This document shows positions 25,698 to 33,844 of a stretch of 64,000 bases of DNA, one piece after another. Position numbers and translations under genes: made by a program. The notes below the pieces were generated by a model, which had not been told where the DNA came from, made no database searches, and saw nothing but the letters and a program-made list of their open reading frames with translations. The stretch is taken from NCBI GenBank assembly GCA_947626755.1, contig CANQTP010000011.1, forward strand, positions 1 through 64,000. Reading direction: 5' to 3'. This stretch comes from an uncultured Clostridia bacterium. Lineage in GTDB: Bacteria > Bacillota > Clostridia > Oscillospirales > Ruminococcaceae. Numbering within the stretch: the first letter of the stretch is position 1; each line of letters opens with the position of its first letter.

Positions 25698-26720
25698 TCA
25701 GCGGGTCACGATCGTGGTATCGGGCATTTTGTCCGCGAAAGCCTGAAGCTCTTCCTCGGAGATCTCCACGCCTTCTATGTAAAGTTTTTTCAGCCCCACA
25801 AGATTTGTGAGGGGTGTGAGATTCTGAACAGGGTTGTTTCCTAATTTTATCCAGCCCAGAGACGTCAGGGACATAAGCGGTTCAACATTTGAAACATTGT
25901 TGTTTTGCAGGTAAATTTCCGTAAGATCCTCCATATTTGAAACGGGAGTTATATCGGAAATGTTGTTGTCCTGCAAATGCAGCCTGCTTATGCTTTTCAT
26001 GCCGCTAAGCGCGGAAATATCGGAAATATTGTTATTATTCAGTCTCAGAAGTGTAAGTTCGTGCAGTTCCAGAAGCGGGGAGATGTCGCTTATGGAATTT
26101 TCCGACAAGTCAAGTGATTTTAATCTGTAAAGCCCGTCCAGCGGGGAAATATCCGTTATCTCATTTGCCCTAAGATAAAGGGATTCAAGAGAAACAAGCC
26201 CCGCCAGCGGCGAAAGATCGCTTATCTGATTGTTGAACAGCGACAGCGTCTGCAAGTCGGTAAGCCCTCTTATTGGCGAAATGTCGGTGATCTTGTTCTG
26301 ATAGATGTGAAGTTCGGTAAGATTTACCATATATTTCAGATCTTTGATGTCATCGTCCGTCAGCGACATATTGTTAAGTGTCAGGGAAGTGAGCTTTGTG
26401 CTGTATTCGGTGCCTTTGATGGTGATAGTTTCAGGCATATCCGCCATAGCTTCCTCCTTGAAAGCGGCAGCTTCGCTGACAGCGGGGTTATCCTTGCCCA
26501 TGATATAGTCGTTTTTGTCCTTGAACTTGATATTTGCAACAGTTTCAGCCCGCAGTGATTCCACCTGACTTTCCAGCTCGCTTATGCGGGATTCGTAGCC
26601 CGAAGCGTCAAGTGTAGTTTCCGCTTCGGCGGAAGTGCCGTCCTTACAAGCTGCAAAGGACAGGACTATTCCTGCAAGTACGGCTGCGGAAACAATGCGG
26701 CGTATATTGAGATCCTTCAT
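25698..26720 (-). CDS. Leucine-rich repeat lipoprotein (internalin-type LRR)
   Basis: A 340-residue surface protein. A lipoprotein signal ending SFAACKDG (lipobox cysteine about residue 25) precedes a short coiled coil (about 38-60, SRISELESQVESLR) and about ten 22-residue LRRs of the LxxLxxNxIxDISPLxGL type (about 110-320). Such repeats mediate protein binding. The start at ATG 26720 is set by AAGGAAGGAAATTT. The ORF extends upstream but without a signal peptide start. It lies upstream of aroF without a clear terminator between them, which may make it part of the aro transcript. Confidence 0.85.
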   Translation of the reverse strand: MKDLNIRRIVSAAVLAGIVLSFAACKDGTSAEAETTLDASGYESRISELESQVESLRAETVANIKFKDKNDYIMGKDNPAVSEAAAFKEEAMADMPETITIKGTEYSTKLTSLTLNNMSLTDDDIKDLKYMVNLTELHIYQNKITDISPIRGLTDLQTLSLFNNQISDLSPLAGLVSLESLYLRANEITDISPLDGLYRLKSLDLSENSISDISPLLELHELTLLRLNNNNISDISALSGMKSISRLHLQDNNISDITPVSNMEDLTEIYLQNNNVSNVEPLMSLTSLGWIKLGNNPVQNLTPLTNLVGLKKLYIEGVEISEEELQAFADKMPDTTIVTR

Positions 26721-26981
26721 AAATTTCCTTCCTTTCGGTCTGACAGACAAGTGCCAAAACAAATAAAAAAGCCTGTGACAATGATAAATTGCCGCAGGCT
26801 GTCAATGCGCATACTGAACCAAAACTCATCATTTTGTTGACGGCAATATATTTAATATACGGAAAAACCAAACCCACGACCGAAACATGGATCTGTGCCG
26901 GTTCAAAATATAAAGACCCTGCCGAAAACACAATAATTCATATCACTCATATTGCTGCTCCGAATAAATAAAAATCAAACT
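26721..26981 (-). promoter_or_regulatory. Long 5-prime leader of the LRR-aro transcript
   Basis: About 260 bases lie between the predicted transcription start (about 26981) and the LRR start codon, and they contain a terminator 40 bases before the gene. A leftward ORF from ATG about 26829 encodes MSFGSVCALTACGNLSLSQA and runs through the terminator. It has no obvious aromatic codon run. No known riboswitch was recognised by eye. The arrangement fits a transcription attenuator. Confidence 0.45.
26761..26800 (-). terminator. Leader terminator upstream of the LRR gene
   Basis: On the minus strand AGCCTG (26795-26800) pairs with CAGGCT (26770-26775) around an inner GGCAA/TTGTC helix, followed by TTTTTTATTT. 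It lies between promoter and gene, so transcription must read through it for the LRR gene to be expressed. Confidence 0.75.
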
Positions 26982-26988
26982 TAAAGAT

Positions 26989-27017
26989 ATTATACAGCAT
27001 TTTTTTCCCATTGTCAA
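26989..27017 (-). promoter_or_regulatory. Promoter of the LRR-aro leader
   Basis: Minus-strand TTGACA (27012-27017) and TATAAT (26989-26994) are separated by exactly 17 bases, a full consensus promoter. Confidence 0.85.
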
Positions 27018-27078
27018 GGGTTTTGGCGAAAAAAGTATGCTTTGCTCTTCCCCCTCGCACATAAAATGACCTCATTCC

Positions 27079-27285
27079 CTATTTCCCGAAGCAAGTCCTG
27101 ACAGCCTTTTTTGCCAGTCCGGAGGGAGTCTGATTGGTAATTATGACCGTTCCGCCGTTTCCTTTTTTGCTGAAAGTGTACAGATATTCTTTCCGCCCGT
27201 CCGAGTGAGTCACCGAATGCTTCTTCATGAGCAGAGCGGCAGCGGGCAGAAGCGCGATCCCGAAAAGAATGTTATGTATTTTCAA
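27079..27285 (-). CDS. Small 68-residue protein with N-terminal hydrophobic segment
   Basis: The start is a TTG at 27285 with GGGGAGGA seven bases upstream. The longer frame from 27312 would run inside the preceding gene. The protein begins KIHNILFGIALLPAAALLMKK, a signal anchor or signal peptide (shown here as KIHNILFGIALLPAAALLM), then a soluble part with YLYTFSKKGNGGTVIITN. Function unknown. It follows the TadA-GNAT gene by four bases and is the last gene on that transcript. Confidence 0.5.
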   Translation of the reverse strand: MKIHNILFGIALLPAAALLMKKHSVTHSDGRKEYLYTFSKKGNGGTVIITNQTPSGLAKKAVRTCFGK

Positions 27286-27289
27286 AATG

Positions 27290-28267
27290 TCATTCCTCCC
27301 CGCCGGCATCAAGCTGAAAGAAATAGTCGTCCATTACATATCCGCCGCCGATGTCGGTAACGCCTTCCCCGATGATGCGGAAACCGCATTTTTTGTAAAC
27401 GGCTATTGAATCGTCATTGTGCTTGTTGACTGTGAGCCATATAGCGGAATAGCCGTTCTTGCGGCAGAGTTCTTTCAGAAATTCAAATACCGCCCGTCCG
27501 TGACCTTTTCCGCGGTATTCTTTCTTGATGTAAATTTTTGACAGGAAAAGTCTGCCGTCACTGTCGGGACGGATCGCGGTGTAACCAAGGTACTTCCCGC
27601 CGTTCATTATAATATAGTAGCTGTAGCCTTCGCTTTCAAGCTGGCGGGAAATTGCCTGCTCAGACTGGAACTTGTCCAGCATATAGTCGATCTGTCCTTC
27701 GGAAATTATGGACGGGAACCATTCGTGCCATATTTCGTCCGCCATTGCGGCAATTTTCTTCACCTGTTCGGGAGTCTCCGCCCCGATCATCTTTATTCCT
27801 GACATTTTCTGACTTTTCCTCCTTAATTCCGAAAAGAAGTCTTTTAACAGCATACTGCTTTCCTTTTCAAGCACTCCCGCCGCGACCTCGGGACGATAGT
27901 TATAACCGCAGCCGAAAAGATCCGCCACCGATCCTGCCGAACCCGCTTTCGGGTCTTTTGCGGCAAATACCACCCGTTTTATCCGTGAATTTATGATCGC
28001 TCCCGCGCACATAGGGCATGGTTCGAGAGTGACATACATTGTGCAGTCTCTGAGACGCCAGCCGCCGAGTTTGCGGCAGGCGTTGTTTATGGCAATTATT
28101 TCCGCGTGGCACAGGGCGTTCCTGTCGGTCTCGCGGCTGTTCCTGCCTGTCCCTGCGATCGTCCCGTCTTTCCGCACGATCACCGCGCCCACGGGAGTTT
28201 CTCCTGCATCGGCGGCTTCGCGGGCAAGGTCAAGGGCAATATTCATGTAAAATTCATCACTTTGCAT
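27290..28267 (-). CDS. TadA-like deaminase fused to a GNAT acetyltransferase
   Basis: A 325-residue fusion. Residues 1-155 match tRNA-specific adenosine deaminase TadA: NALCHAEIIAINNACR (zinc His and proton-shuttle Glu), TLEPCPMCAGAI (PCxxC), and the C-terminal helix with LLKDFFSELRR. Residues 158-320 form a GNAT domain with SKIYIKKEYRGKGHGRAVFEF (acetyl-CoA loop, shown as YIKKEYRGKGHGRAVF) and GFRIIGEGVTDIGGGYVMDD. TadA normally ends near residue 150-160, so the second domain is an in-frame addition. The two activities may be unrelated. CPBP gene upstream, 18-base gap. Confidence 0.9.
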   Translation of the reverse strand: MQSDEFYMNIALDLAREAADAGETPVGAVIVRKDGTIAGTGRNSRETDRNALCHAEIIAINNACRKLGGWRLRDCTMYVTLEPCPMCAGAIINSRIKRVVFAAKDPKAGSAGSVADLFGCGYNYRPEVAAGVLEKESSMLLKDFFSELRRKSQKMSGIKMIGAETPEQVKKIAAMADEIWHEWFPSIISEGQIDYMLDKFQSEQAISRQLESEGYSYYIIMNGGKYLGYTAIRPDSDGRLFLSKIYIKKEYRGKGHGRAVFEFLKELCRKNGYSAIWLTVNKHNDDSIAVYKKCGFRIIGEGVTDIGGGYVMDDYFFQLDAGGEE

Positions 28268-28285
28268 TATATTTCCTTTCGCCGC

Positions 28286-29458
28286 CTACGACAAGAATTT
28301 GACGTTTAGGACGGTTATTATAAAATTCATAGTCATCCATATGATTATAGGCGCGCTTGTAAAGAACGTCAGCAGCTTTTTCCCGTAGGTCATGTATCTG
28401 GAGTTGATGTTTATCCCGAAGCAGTCGCTGTGTCTGTAGAGGAAAAATATGGTATATATCGTTCCGATTGCAACAGATATGAAAATTATTATCATCAGCA
28501 TCATGTTGTCGTCCCGCATATAGTCGAAGTAGTACATCGTGTAGGCAAAGAACTGTATTGTGATCCGCATAGCTACAGCCGTCAGCACCGAACCTGTCCT
28601 GATGGTAAAATATCCGATCGCTATGGCAGCTATGAATATAAAGCAGAATTTGGTAATATCTCCGCAGAGAGCCGCAGTTATGATGCCTGTTATGATAAGC
28701 GCGGTGCCGTCGCCGAATTGCCTTGTAAATTGCAGGATAACGCCGCGGGTGCAGAGTTCGCTTATAGCGGGTATGATGATAACTTCCGAAAAGATCATGA
28801 ATATCATTCCTGCGGGGGAATCGGGGAAATACAGGCTGCGGGATGTATCTATCCTTAACGCCGAAAGCAGATGTTCATACGCCATTGACATTGCGCTGCA
28901 AACGCCGCATATCAGCAGCATTACAGGGACGCTTGCGCGGAACATCGGCTTGTTGGTTATCTTCATAGGCAGCATTACCTTCATGGGCATATGGAGCTGC
29001 CCCGCCAGCAGTCCGACGGGAATTATCATAGAAAGTATATTCAGAATGAAATTAAGGATAATTATAAAAGAACGATCGCCGTAAAGCGTTTTATCGAAGA
29101 AATCGTATCGGATATCCGCGCCGATGCGTTCGAGAAGTACGGGCAGAAAGTATGTGAATATGATGGTGAGAGCCGATCTTATGATAAGTATGCCGCCGAG
29201 GATATTCACCGCGCGGTGCAGAGCCTTTTCTTCCTGTATTTCGGGGGAATCGCTTATAAATCCCACATCGTTGTTATATGTCAGGCTGTTGGGCTTTTCA
29301 ACGTAAAAGAAGCCGATGGAATCTTTGTTTTCGCGCCGCCACTGCTTGTAGCTTTCGTTGTACTCCTTGTCCTGATATTTTATATTCAATTTATCGTCGT
29401 CCTGTTCACGGGTGCCGGGATCGGGCTTTTCCTGTTTCTGGTTGCTGATAGTTTTCAA
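28286..29458 (-). CDS. CPBP-like membrane protein with degenerate active site
   Basis: A 390-residue protein with a charged N-terminal cytosolic part (about 100 residues) and about eight membrane helices. The region IIIPAISELCTRGVILQF aligns with the CPBP (CAAX protease and bacteriocin-processing) EExxxR motif but has Ser-Glu instead of Glu-Glu. The later His motifs are replaced (ALCGDITKF, VAMRITIQF). It may be a non-catalytic relative. The start codon is TTG at 29458, with GGAGGTGATGCGG before it. It heads the transcript with the TadA-GNAT gene. Confidence 0.65.
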   Translation of the reverse strand: MKTISNQKQEKPDPGTREQDDDKLNIKYQDKEYNESYKQWRRENKDSIGFFYVEKPNSLTYNNDVGFISDSPEIQEEKALHRAVNILGGILIIRSALTIIFTYFLPVLLERIGADIRYDFFDKTLYGDRSFIIILNFILNILSMIIPVGLLAGQLHMPMKVMLPMKITNKPMFRASVPVMLLICGVCSAMSMAYEHLLSALRIDTSRSLYFPDSPAGMIFMIFSEVIIIPAISELCTRGVILQFTRQFGDGTALIITGIITAALCGDITKFCFIFIAAIAIGYFTIRTGSVLTAVAMRITIQFFAYTMYYFDYMRDDNMMLMIIIFISVAIGTIYTIFFLYRHSDCFGININSRYMTYGKKLLTFFTSAPIIIWMTMNFIITVLNVKFLS

Positions 29459-29660
29459 ACCGCATCACCTCCGCGGACTTATTGCAAGTTTATTATAACA
29501 CATAATTATTAATATTGATTTAAGGCATAATAAACAATTCCGCGAACTATAAAGGAAATTGAGAATAAAAATAATAAAAATATTATTTTCAGATTGTCGA
29601 AAAACAAATTCAAAATATGTTTTTTAACAGACTGAAAAAATAAAAATATTATTTTACCCC
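29459..29660. other. AT-rich divergent intergenic region
   Basis: The region upstream of both the CPBP gene and csoR is AT-rich. It contains two copies of TAAAAATATTATTTT (about 29572-29587 and 29640-29655) but no ORF. The csoR promoter and operators follow at 29661. Confidence 0.5.
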
Positions 29661-29689
29661 TTGACAAATACCTGTTACGGGTATATAAT
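29661..29689 (+). promoter_or_regulatory. csoR-copA promoter
   Basis: TTGACA (29661-29666) and TATAAT (29684-29689), 17-base spacer. The first CsoR-like operator fills the spacer. Confidence 0.9.
29668..29684 (+). promoter_or_regulatory. CsoR-like operator 1
   Basis: ATACCTGTTACGGGTAT, an inverted repeat ATACC-N6-GGGTAT lying between the -35 and -10 boxes. It matches the GTAT/ATAC-flanked, G-run operators reported for CsoR in Firmicutes. Binding there would block RNA polymerase. Confidence 0.75.
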
Positions 29690-29695
29690 ATAAAC

Positions 29696-29712
29696 ATACC
29701 ATATGGGGGTAT
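29696..29712 (+). promoter_or_regulatory. CsoR-like operator 2
   Basis: ATACCATATGGGGGTAT, the same ATACC-N6-GGGTAT form, 28 bases downstream of operator 1 and covering the transcription start. Confidence 0.8.
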
Positions 29713-29757
29713 AAAGACAACACCGCGCAAAGATCGCTTTGAAAGGAGATGAACGTT

Positions 29758-30060
29758 ATGCCCGATAAATGTTCCTGCTGCGAAAGATCGACCATACGTT
29801 CCGACGAGGAACGGAAAAAGCTTATCCACCGCCTGAACCGCATCGAAGGGCAGATCCGCGGGATACGGGGAATGATCGAGAAAAACGCCTATTGCCCCGA
29901 TATTCTGATCCAGTCGGCAGCGGTGAATTCCGCGGTGAATTCATTCAACAAAGAACTAATTGCAAGCCATATCCGCGGCTGCGTTGTGCGGGATATTCAC
30001 GAGGGCAGGGACGAAGTTATAGACGAACTTGTGGCAACTTTACAGAAACTTATGAAATAG
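29758..30060 (+). CDS. csoR: Copper-sensing repressor CsoR
   Basis: A 100-residue all-helical repressor. The Cu(I)-binding C-H-C set is visible: [10 protein letters not shown], then ASHIRGCVV. The [18 protein letters not shown] helix is the family signature. I start at ATG 29758 because GAAAGGAGATGAACGTT gives AGGAG at good spacing. ATG 29749 would be only one base from it. Copper binding releases the operator and turns on copA-copZ-DUF1858 downstream, consistent with two CsoR-like operators in the promoter. An N-terminal extra CSCCE may add a metal site. Confidence 0.92.
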   Translation: MPDKCSCCERSTIRSDEERKKLIHRLNRIEGQIRGIRGMIEKNAYCPDILIQSAAVNSAVNSFNKELIASHIRGCVVRDIHEGRDEVIDELVATLQKLMK

Positions 30061-30070
30061 GAGGCTCGGC

Positions 30071-32548
30071 ATGGTACAGTATAATGTTACCGGAATGAGC
30101 TGCGCCGCCTGCAGCGCACGTGTGGAAAAAGCCGTCACGGCGGTGTCGGGAGTAACTTCCTGCTCGGTTAGCCTGCTGACAAATTCCATGGGCGTTGAGG
30201 GAAACGCAGCCCCGCAGGATATTATTTCCGCAGTGGTAAATGCGGGTTACGGCGCATCACTGAAAACCGCGGAAGCAAGCCGTTCATCGGCGGACGAGGA
30301 CGCCCTTGCGGACAGGGAAACTCCCGTTCTTAAAAAGCGCCTGATAGCGTCTCTGATATTCCTTGTGGTGCTGATGTACTTTTCCATGGGACACATGATG
30401 TGGGGCTGGAAAGTCCCCGCTCAGCTTGAGGGAAACCACATCGCCATGGGGATCCTGCAAATGCTGCTTGCGGGCATTATAATGGTAATAAATCAGAAGT
30501 TCTTTATAAGCGGTTTCAAAGGTCTGATACACCGTTCTCCAAACATGGACACACTTGTGGCAATGGGTTCAATGACATCTTTCCTGTGGAGCGTCTATGT
30601 GCTTTTTGCCATGACGGGAGCGCAGCTTCGGGGGGATCATGAAGCGGTCATGGACTACATGATGGATTTTTACTTTGAGTCCGCGGCAATGATCCTTACC
30701 CTTATAACCCTCGGAAAAATGCTGGAAGCACATTCCAAAGGCAAGACCACCAACGCGCTTAAAAGCCTGATGAAGCTTTCCCCCAAAACAGCCGTTGTTT
30801 TAAAGGACGACGAAGAAGTTACCGTTCCTATAGAGCAGGTGCATAAAGGAGATATATTTGTTGTCCGTCCGGGAGAAAATATACCCGCGGACGGTATTGT
30901 CACGGAAGGAAACAGCGCGGTAAACGAGTCCGCCCTTACAGGTGAAAGCATTCCCGTTGACAAGACGGTGGGGGACACGGTTTCAGCCGCCACCGTGAAC
31001 AGTTCGGGCTTCATAAAGTGCGAAGCAACACGGGTCGGTGAGGACACTACCCTTTCTCAGATCATAAAAATGGTTGGCGATGCGGCAGCTACAAAAGCTC
31101 CCATTGCAAAAATTGCCGATAAAGTTTCGGGGATATTCGTTCCCACGGTAATTGCAATTGCAGCGGTAACGCTTATCGTCTGGCTTGCGGTGGGGCAGAC
31201 TGCGGGATATGCCCTTGCAAGAGCAATTTCCGTGCTTGTTATAAGCTGTCCCTGCGCTCTGGGACTTGCAACTCCCGTTGCCATAATGGTTGGAAACGGC
31301 GTTGGTGCGAAGAACGGCATACTTTTCAAGAACGCCGTGTCCCTTGAAGAAGCGGGAAAAGTCAAAGTCGTTGCCCTTGACAAAACGGGAACCATTACCA
31401 AAGGCGAACCCGAAGTTACGGACATTCTCCCTGCGGAAGGGGTCAGCGAGACATATCTTCTCACAGCCGCCGCTTCACTTGAAAAGCGCAGTGAACACCC
31501 TCTTGCGGGTGCAGTCCTGAAAAAAGCAGGGGAAATGGGCATTTCCCCGCGGGAAGTTTCGGATTTTGAAGTTTTTGCGGGAAACGGACTTTCCGCTGTC
31601 CTTGACGGAAAATCCGTAATTGGCGGAAGTCTGCGTTTCATTTCGGAGAAAACCGATATTCCCGAGGATATTTCAAAAGCGGCGGAGGAACTTTCCGCAA
31701 AGGGAAAAACTCCCATTCTTTTCGCGGAAAACGGCAGACTTTTGGGAATGACAGCCGCCGCAGATGTTATAAAAGAGGACAGCCCGCGGGCGATAAAGGA
31801 ACTCCGCGAACTTGGCATACGTGTTGTAATGCTGACGGGCGACAATGAACGCACCGCCAAAGCTATCGGCGAACAGGCAGGCGTGGACGAGGTCATAGCG
31901 GGAGTTCTTCCCGACGGCAAGGAAAGCGTTATACGCTCTTTGCAGGAACAGGGAAAAACTGCCATGGTTGGTGACGGAATAAACGACGCTCCCGCACTTA
32001 CCCGTGCGGATATAGGCATTGCCATAGGCGCAGGCACTGATATTGCCGTTGACGCGGCGGATATAGTCCTTGTGAAAAGCCGTCTCAGCGATGTTCCCGC
32101 GGCGATACGTCTCAGCAGGGCGGCACTCAGGAATATCCGTCAGAACCTGTTCTGGGCGTTTATTTACAACATTATCGGAATACCCCTTGCGGCAGGAGTA
32201 TGGATCCCTGTATTCGGCTGGACGCTGAATCCTATGTTCGGCGCGGCGGCAATGAGCCTTTCGAGCTTCTGCGTGGTATCAAACGCGCTCCGCCTGAACT
32301 TTTTCAAGTATGAAAACGGGGAGAGCGTTTCCGCGGAAAATAAGCGTGTCATAAAAATCAAAGGCATGATGTGCGAACACTGTGAAGCTCGTATAAAGCA
32401 GACTCTTGAAGCTTTTCCCGAAATTGATTCTGCGATCGCGGATCATAAAAAGGGAACGGCAATCGTTACGGTGAATGCCGAGCCGGATATTCCCAAGATC
32501 AAAGCGGCAGTCGAAGAACAAGGCTATAAATTTGTATCTATTAAGTAG
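30071..32548 (+). CDS. copA: Copper-exporting P-type ATPase with N- and C-terminal HMA domains
   Basis: An 825-residue P1B-1 ATPase exporting Cu(I). It has an N-terminal heavy-metal domain with [15 protein letters not shown] (residues about 7-21), eight membrane helices, the transmembrane metal site [13 protein letters not shown], phosphorylation motif [11 protein letters not shown], actuator TGES and hinge GDGINDAP. Unusually, a second HMA with [14 protein letters not shown] lies at the C-terminus (about 760-825), after the last helix. That part resembles the separate CopZ encoded 12 bases later. The gene follows csoR with a 10-base gap. Confidence 0.96.
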   Translation: MVQYNVTGMSCAACSARVEKAVTAVSGVTSCSVSLLTNSMGVEGNAAPQDIISAVVNAGYGASLKTAEASRSSADEDALADRETPVLKKRLIASLIFLVVLMYFSMGHMMWGWKVPAQLEGNHIAMGILQMLLAGIIMVINQKFFISGFKGLIHRSPNMDTLVAMGSMTSFLWSVYVLFAMTGAQLRGDHEAVMDYMMDFYFESAAMILTLITLGKMLEAHSKGKTTNALKSLMKLSPKTAVVLKDDEEVTVPIEQVHKGDIFVVRPGENIPADGIVTEGNSAVNESALTGESIPVDKTVGDTVSAATVNSSGFIKCEATRVGEDTTLSQIIKMVGDAAATKAPIAKIADKVSGIFVPTVIAIAAVTLIVWLAVGQTAGYALARAISVLVISCPCALGLATPVAIMVGNGVGAKNGILFKNAVSLEEAGKVKVVALDKTGTITKGEPEVTDILPAEGVSETYLLTAAASLEKRSEHPLAGAVLKKAGEMGISPREVSDFEVFAGNGLSAVLDGKSVIGGSLRFISEKTDIPEDISKAAEELSAKGKTPILFAENGRLLGMTAAADVIKEDSPRAIKELRELGIRVVMLTGDNERTAKAIGEQAGVDEVIAGVLPDGKESVIRSLQEQGKTAMVGDGINDAPALTRADIGIAIGAGTDIAVDAADIVLVKSRLSDVPAAIRLSRAALRNIRQNLFWAFIYNIIGIPLAAGVWIPVFGWTLNPMFGAAAMSLSSFCVVSNALRLNFFKYENGESVSAENKRVIKIKGMMCEHCEARIKQTLEAFPEIDSAIADHKKGTAIVTVNAEPDIPKIKAAVEEQGYKFVSIK

Positions 32549-32560
32549 GAGGAATTTACC

Positions 32561-32815
32561 ATGATAAAAACTACACTGGCAATCGACGGAATGATGTGCG
32601 GACACTGTGAAGCACACGTCAACGACACCATTCGCAAGGCATTTGACGTAAAAAAGGTCAACTCGTCCCACACCAAAGGGCAGACGGAGATCATCTCCGA
32701 AATTCCTCTTGATGAGGAAAAGCTGAAAGCCGCCGTAAATGAAACGGGTTACACCGTGCTTTCGGTGACGAGCGAGGAATACAACAAAAAGGGTTTTTCC
32801 CTTTTCAATAAGTGA
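32561..32815 (+). CDS. CopZ-like heavy-metal-associated protein
   Basis: An 84-residue HMA protein. The metal motif is GMMCGHCEAHV, close to the C-terminal HMA of CopA ([11 protein letters not shown]). Copper chaperones of this family carry Cu(I) to CopA or CsoR. The last 16 residues (EEYNKKGFSLFNK) extend past the usual 68-residue fold. Ribosome site AGGAGGAATTTACC. Co-transcribed with copA. Confidence 0.85.
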   Translation: MIKTTLAIDGMMCGHCEAHVNDTIRKAFDVKKVNSSHTKGQTEIISEIPLDEEKLKAAVNETGYTVLSVTSEEYNKKGFSLFNK

Positions 32816-32826
32816 GGAGGATAGAT

Positions 32827-33030
32827 ATGGAAATTACAAAACAGACAATAATGGGCGATATGCTTGAATATGACGGCGGGATCGCGTATATCCTCATGCA
32901 GTCGGGAATGCACTGCGTGGGCTGTCCGTCGTCGATAGGCGAATCCCTTGAAGAAGCCTGCATGGTCCACGGACTTGACGCGGACGCGGTACTTAAAGAC
33001 ATCAAGGAGTATCTTGCTACAAAGAAGTGA
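32827..33030 (+). CDS. DUF1858 domain protein
   Basis: A 67-residue protein. The HTxMHCVGC-type end of DUF1858 is present as QSGMHCVGCPSSIGESLEEA, with a Cys-x-x-Cys that may bind a metal or be redox active. Family function is not established. The longer frame upstream lacks a ribosome site. ATG 32827 follows GAGGAGGATAGAT. It is the last gene of the copper operon, which suggests a role in copper or redox handling, and its end overlaps the convergent DUF4130 gene by 14 bases. Confidence 0.75.
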   Translation: MEITKQTIMGDMLEYDGGIAYILMQSGMHCVGCPSSIGESLEEACMVHGLDADAVLKDIKEYLATKK

Positions 33031-33844
33031 TCCGATCCCCGCTGTTTTCCGAAAGCAGCGGGGAATTTTTCTGCAAGATCTCCGCTTTCGCCGCCGTGTC
33101 GCTGCGATTCATTTCGGTAATATTTTTCCAGAAACGCTTCGGCATATTGCTCATGCGGCAGCGGGGATTTTCCCGTTCTGAAATTTCTATGGCGTCGTAA
33201 AATTCCCGCCACAACCCTCTGAAACCGCGTTCCCGCCGGTCGGGCGGCGGAAGTTCAAAATCAATATTTTCCAGAATTTCTCCGCGGCGGTCAATGTGAA
33301 CAAACGCCATTCTGTGAACATCATCGTAAATAAAGAAGTTTTCCCCGCCGAGCCTGTCCGCAAAATGATCCGCAAGCAGGGGAATTACTTTGTTTTTAGG
33401 ACTTATCACCGCCGCAAGAACTCCGCCGTATTCTGAAAATCTTACAAAACCTTTCAGAAGATGCGCTTCATGGGTGCAGTGATAGACCGCCTTGTTAAGG
33501 GCGTTGACGGTATCGTCCGCAAGCATGAACTCCGCCTTTCTGCCGTATGAAAACAGCTTGCGGATATAGTCCAGAATGAGAATATCCCGTTTTGGAACGC
33601 AGGTCAGGAACGCCTGTTTTATAAAATCAACGGAGCAGTTCCGCTTTGCGATCCCGCGCAGGACTCTTTCCGAATGTGCCGTGTCCGTTTCGATGTACCG
33701 TATTTCCAACAGCGAAAGCTGCTCCGGCTCTTCGCTGCATATGTCGGACGGCAGCTCATCTTTTACATAGCTTTCAAAAACGCAGCAGATAAGCCCGTCA
33801 AAACTGCCGTCATAGCAGTAGATCACATCTCTCCTGTCAGGCAT
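33017..33844 (-). CDS. DUF4130-containing DNA repair-associated protein
   Basis: A 275-residue protein of the kind paired with the TIGR03916-type radical SAM protein in many Firmicutes, where both are called putative DNA repair or modification proteins. It has YCYDGSFDGLICCVFESY at the N-terminus and FVRFSEYGGVLAAVISPKN centrally, typical of DUF4130 (uracil-DNA glycosylase-like family link in annotation). LWREFYDAIEISERENP and RMSNMPKRFWKNI are the C-terminal conserved stretches. It starts at ATG 33844, overlapping the radical SAM gene by 22 bases, so the two are translationally coupled. Enzyme activity is unproven. Confidence 0.85.
   Translation of the reverse strand: MPDRRDVIYCYDGSFDGLICCVFESYVKDELPSDICSEEPEQLSLLEIRYIETDTAHSERVLRGIAKRNCSVDFIKQAFLTCVPKRDILILDYIRKLFSYGRKAEFMLADDTVNALNKAVYHCTHEAHLLKGFVRFSEYGGVLAAVISPKNKVIPLLADHFADRLGGENFFIYDDVHRMAFVHIDRRGEILENIDFELPPPDRRERGFRGLWREFYDAIEISERENPRCRMSNMPKRFWKNITEMNRSDTAAKAEILQKNSPLLSENSGDRITSL

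Noticed and set aside
29572-29655. Repeated TAAAAATATTATTTT as a CRISPR-like or origin repeat
   Set aside because: Only two AT-rich copies without regular spacing, unit length or associated genes.
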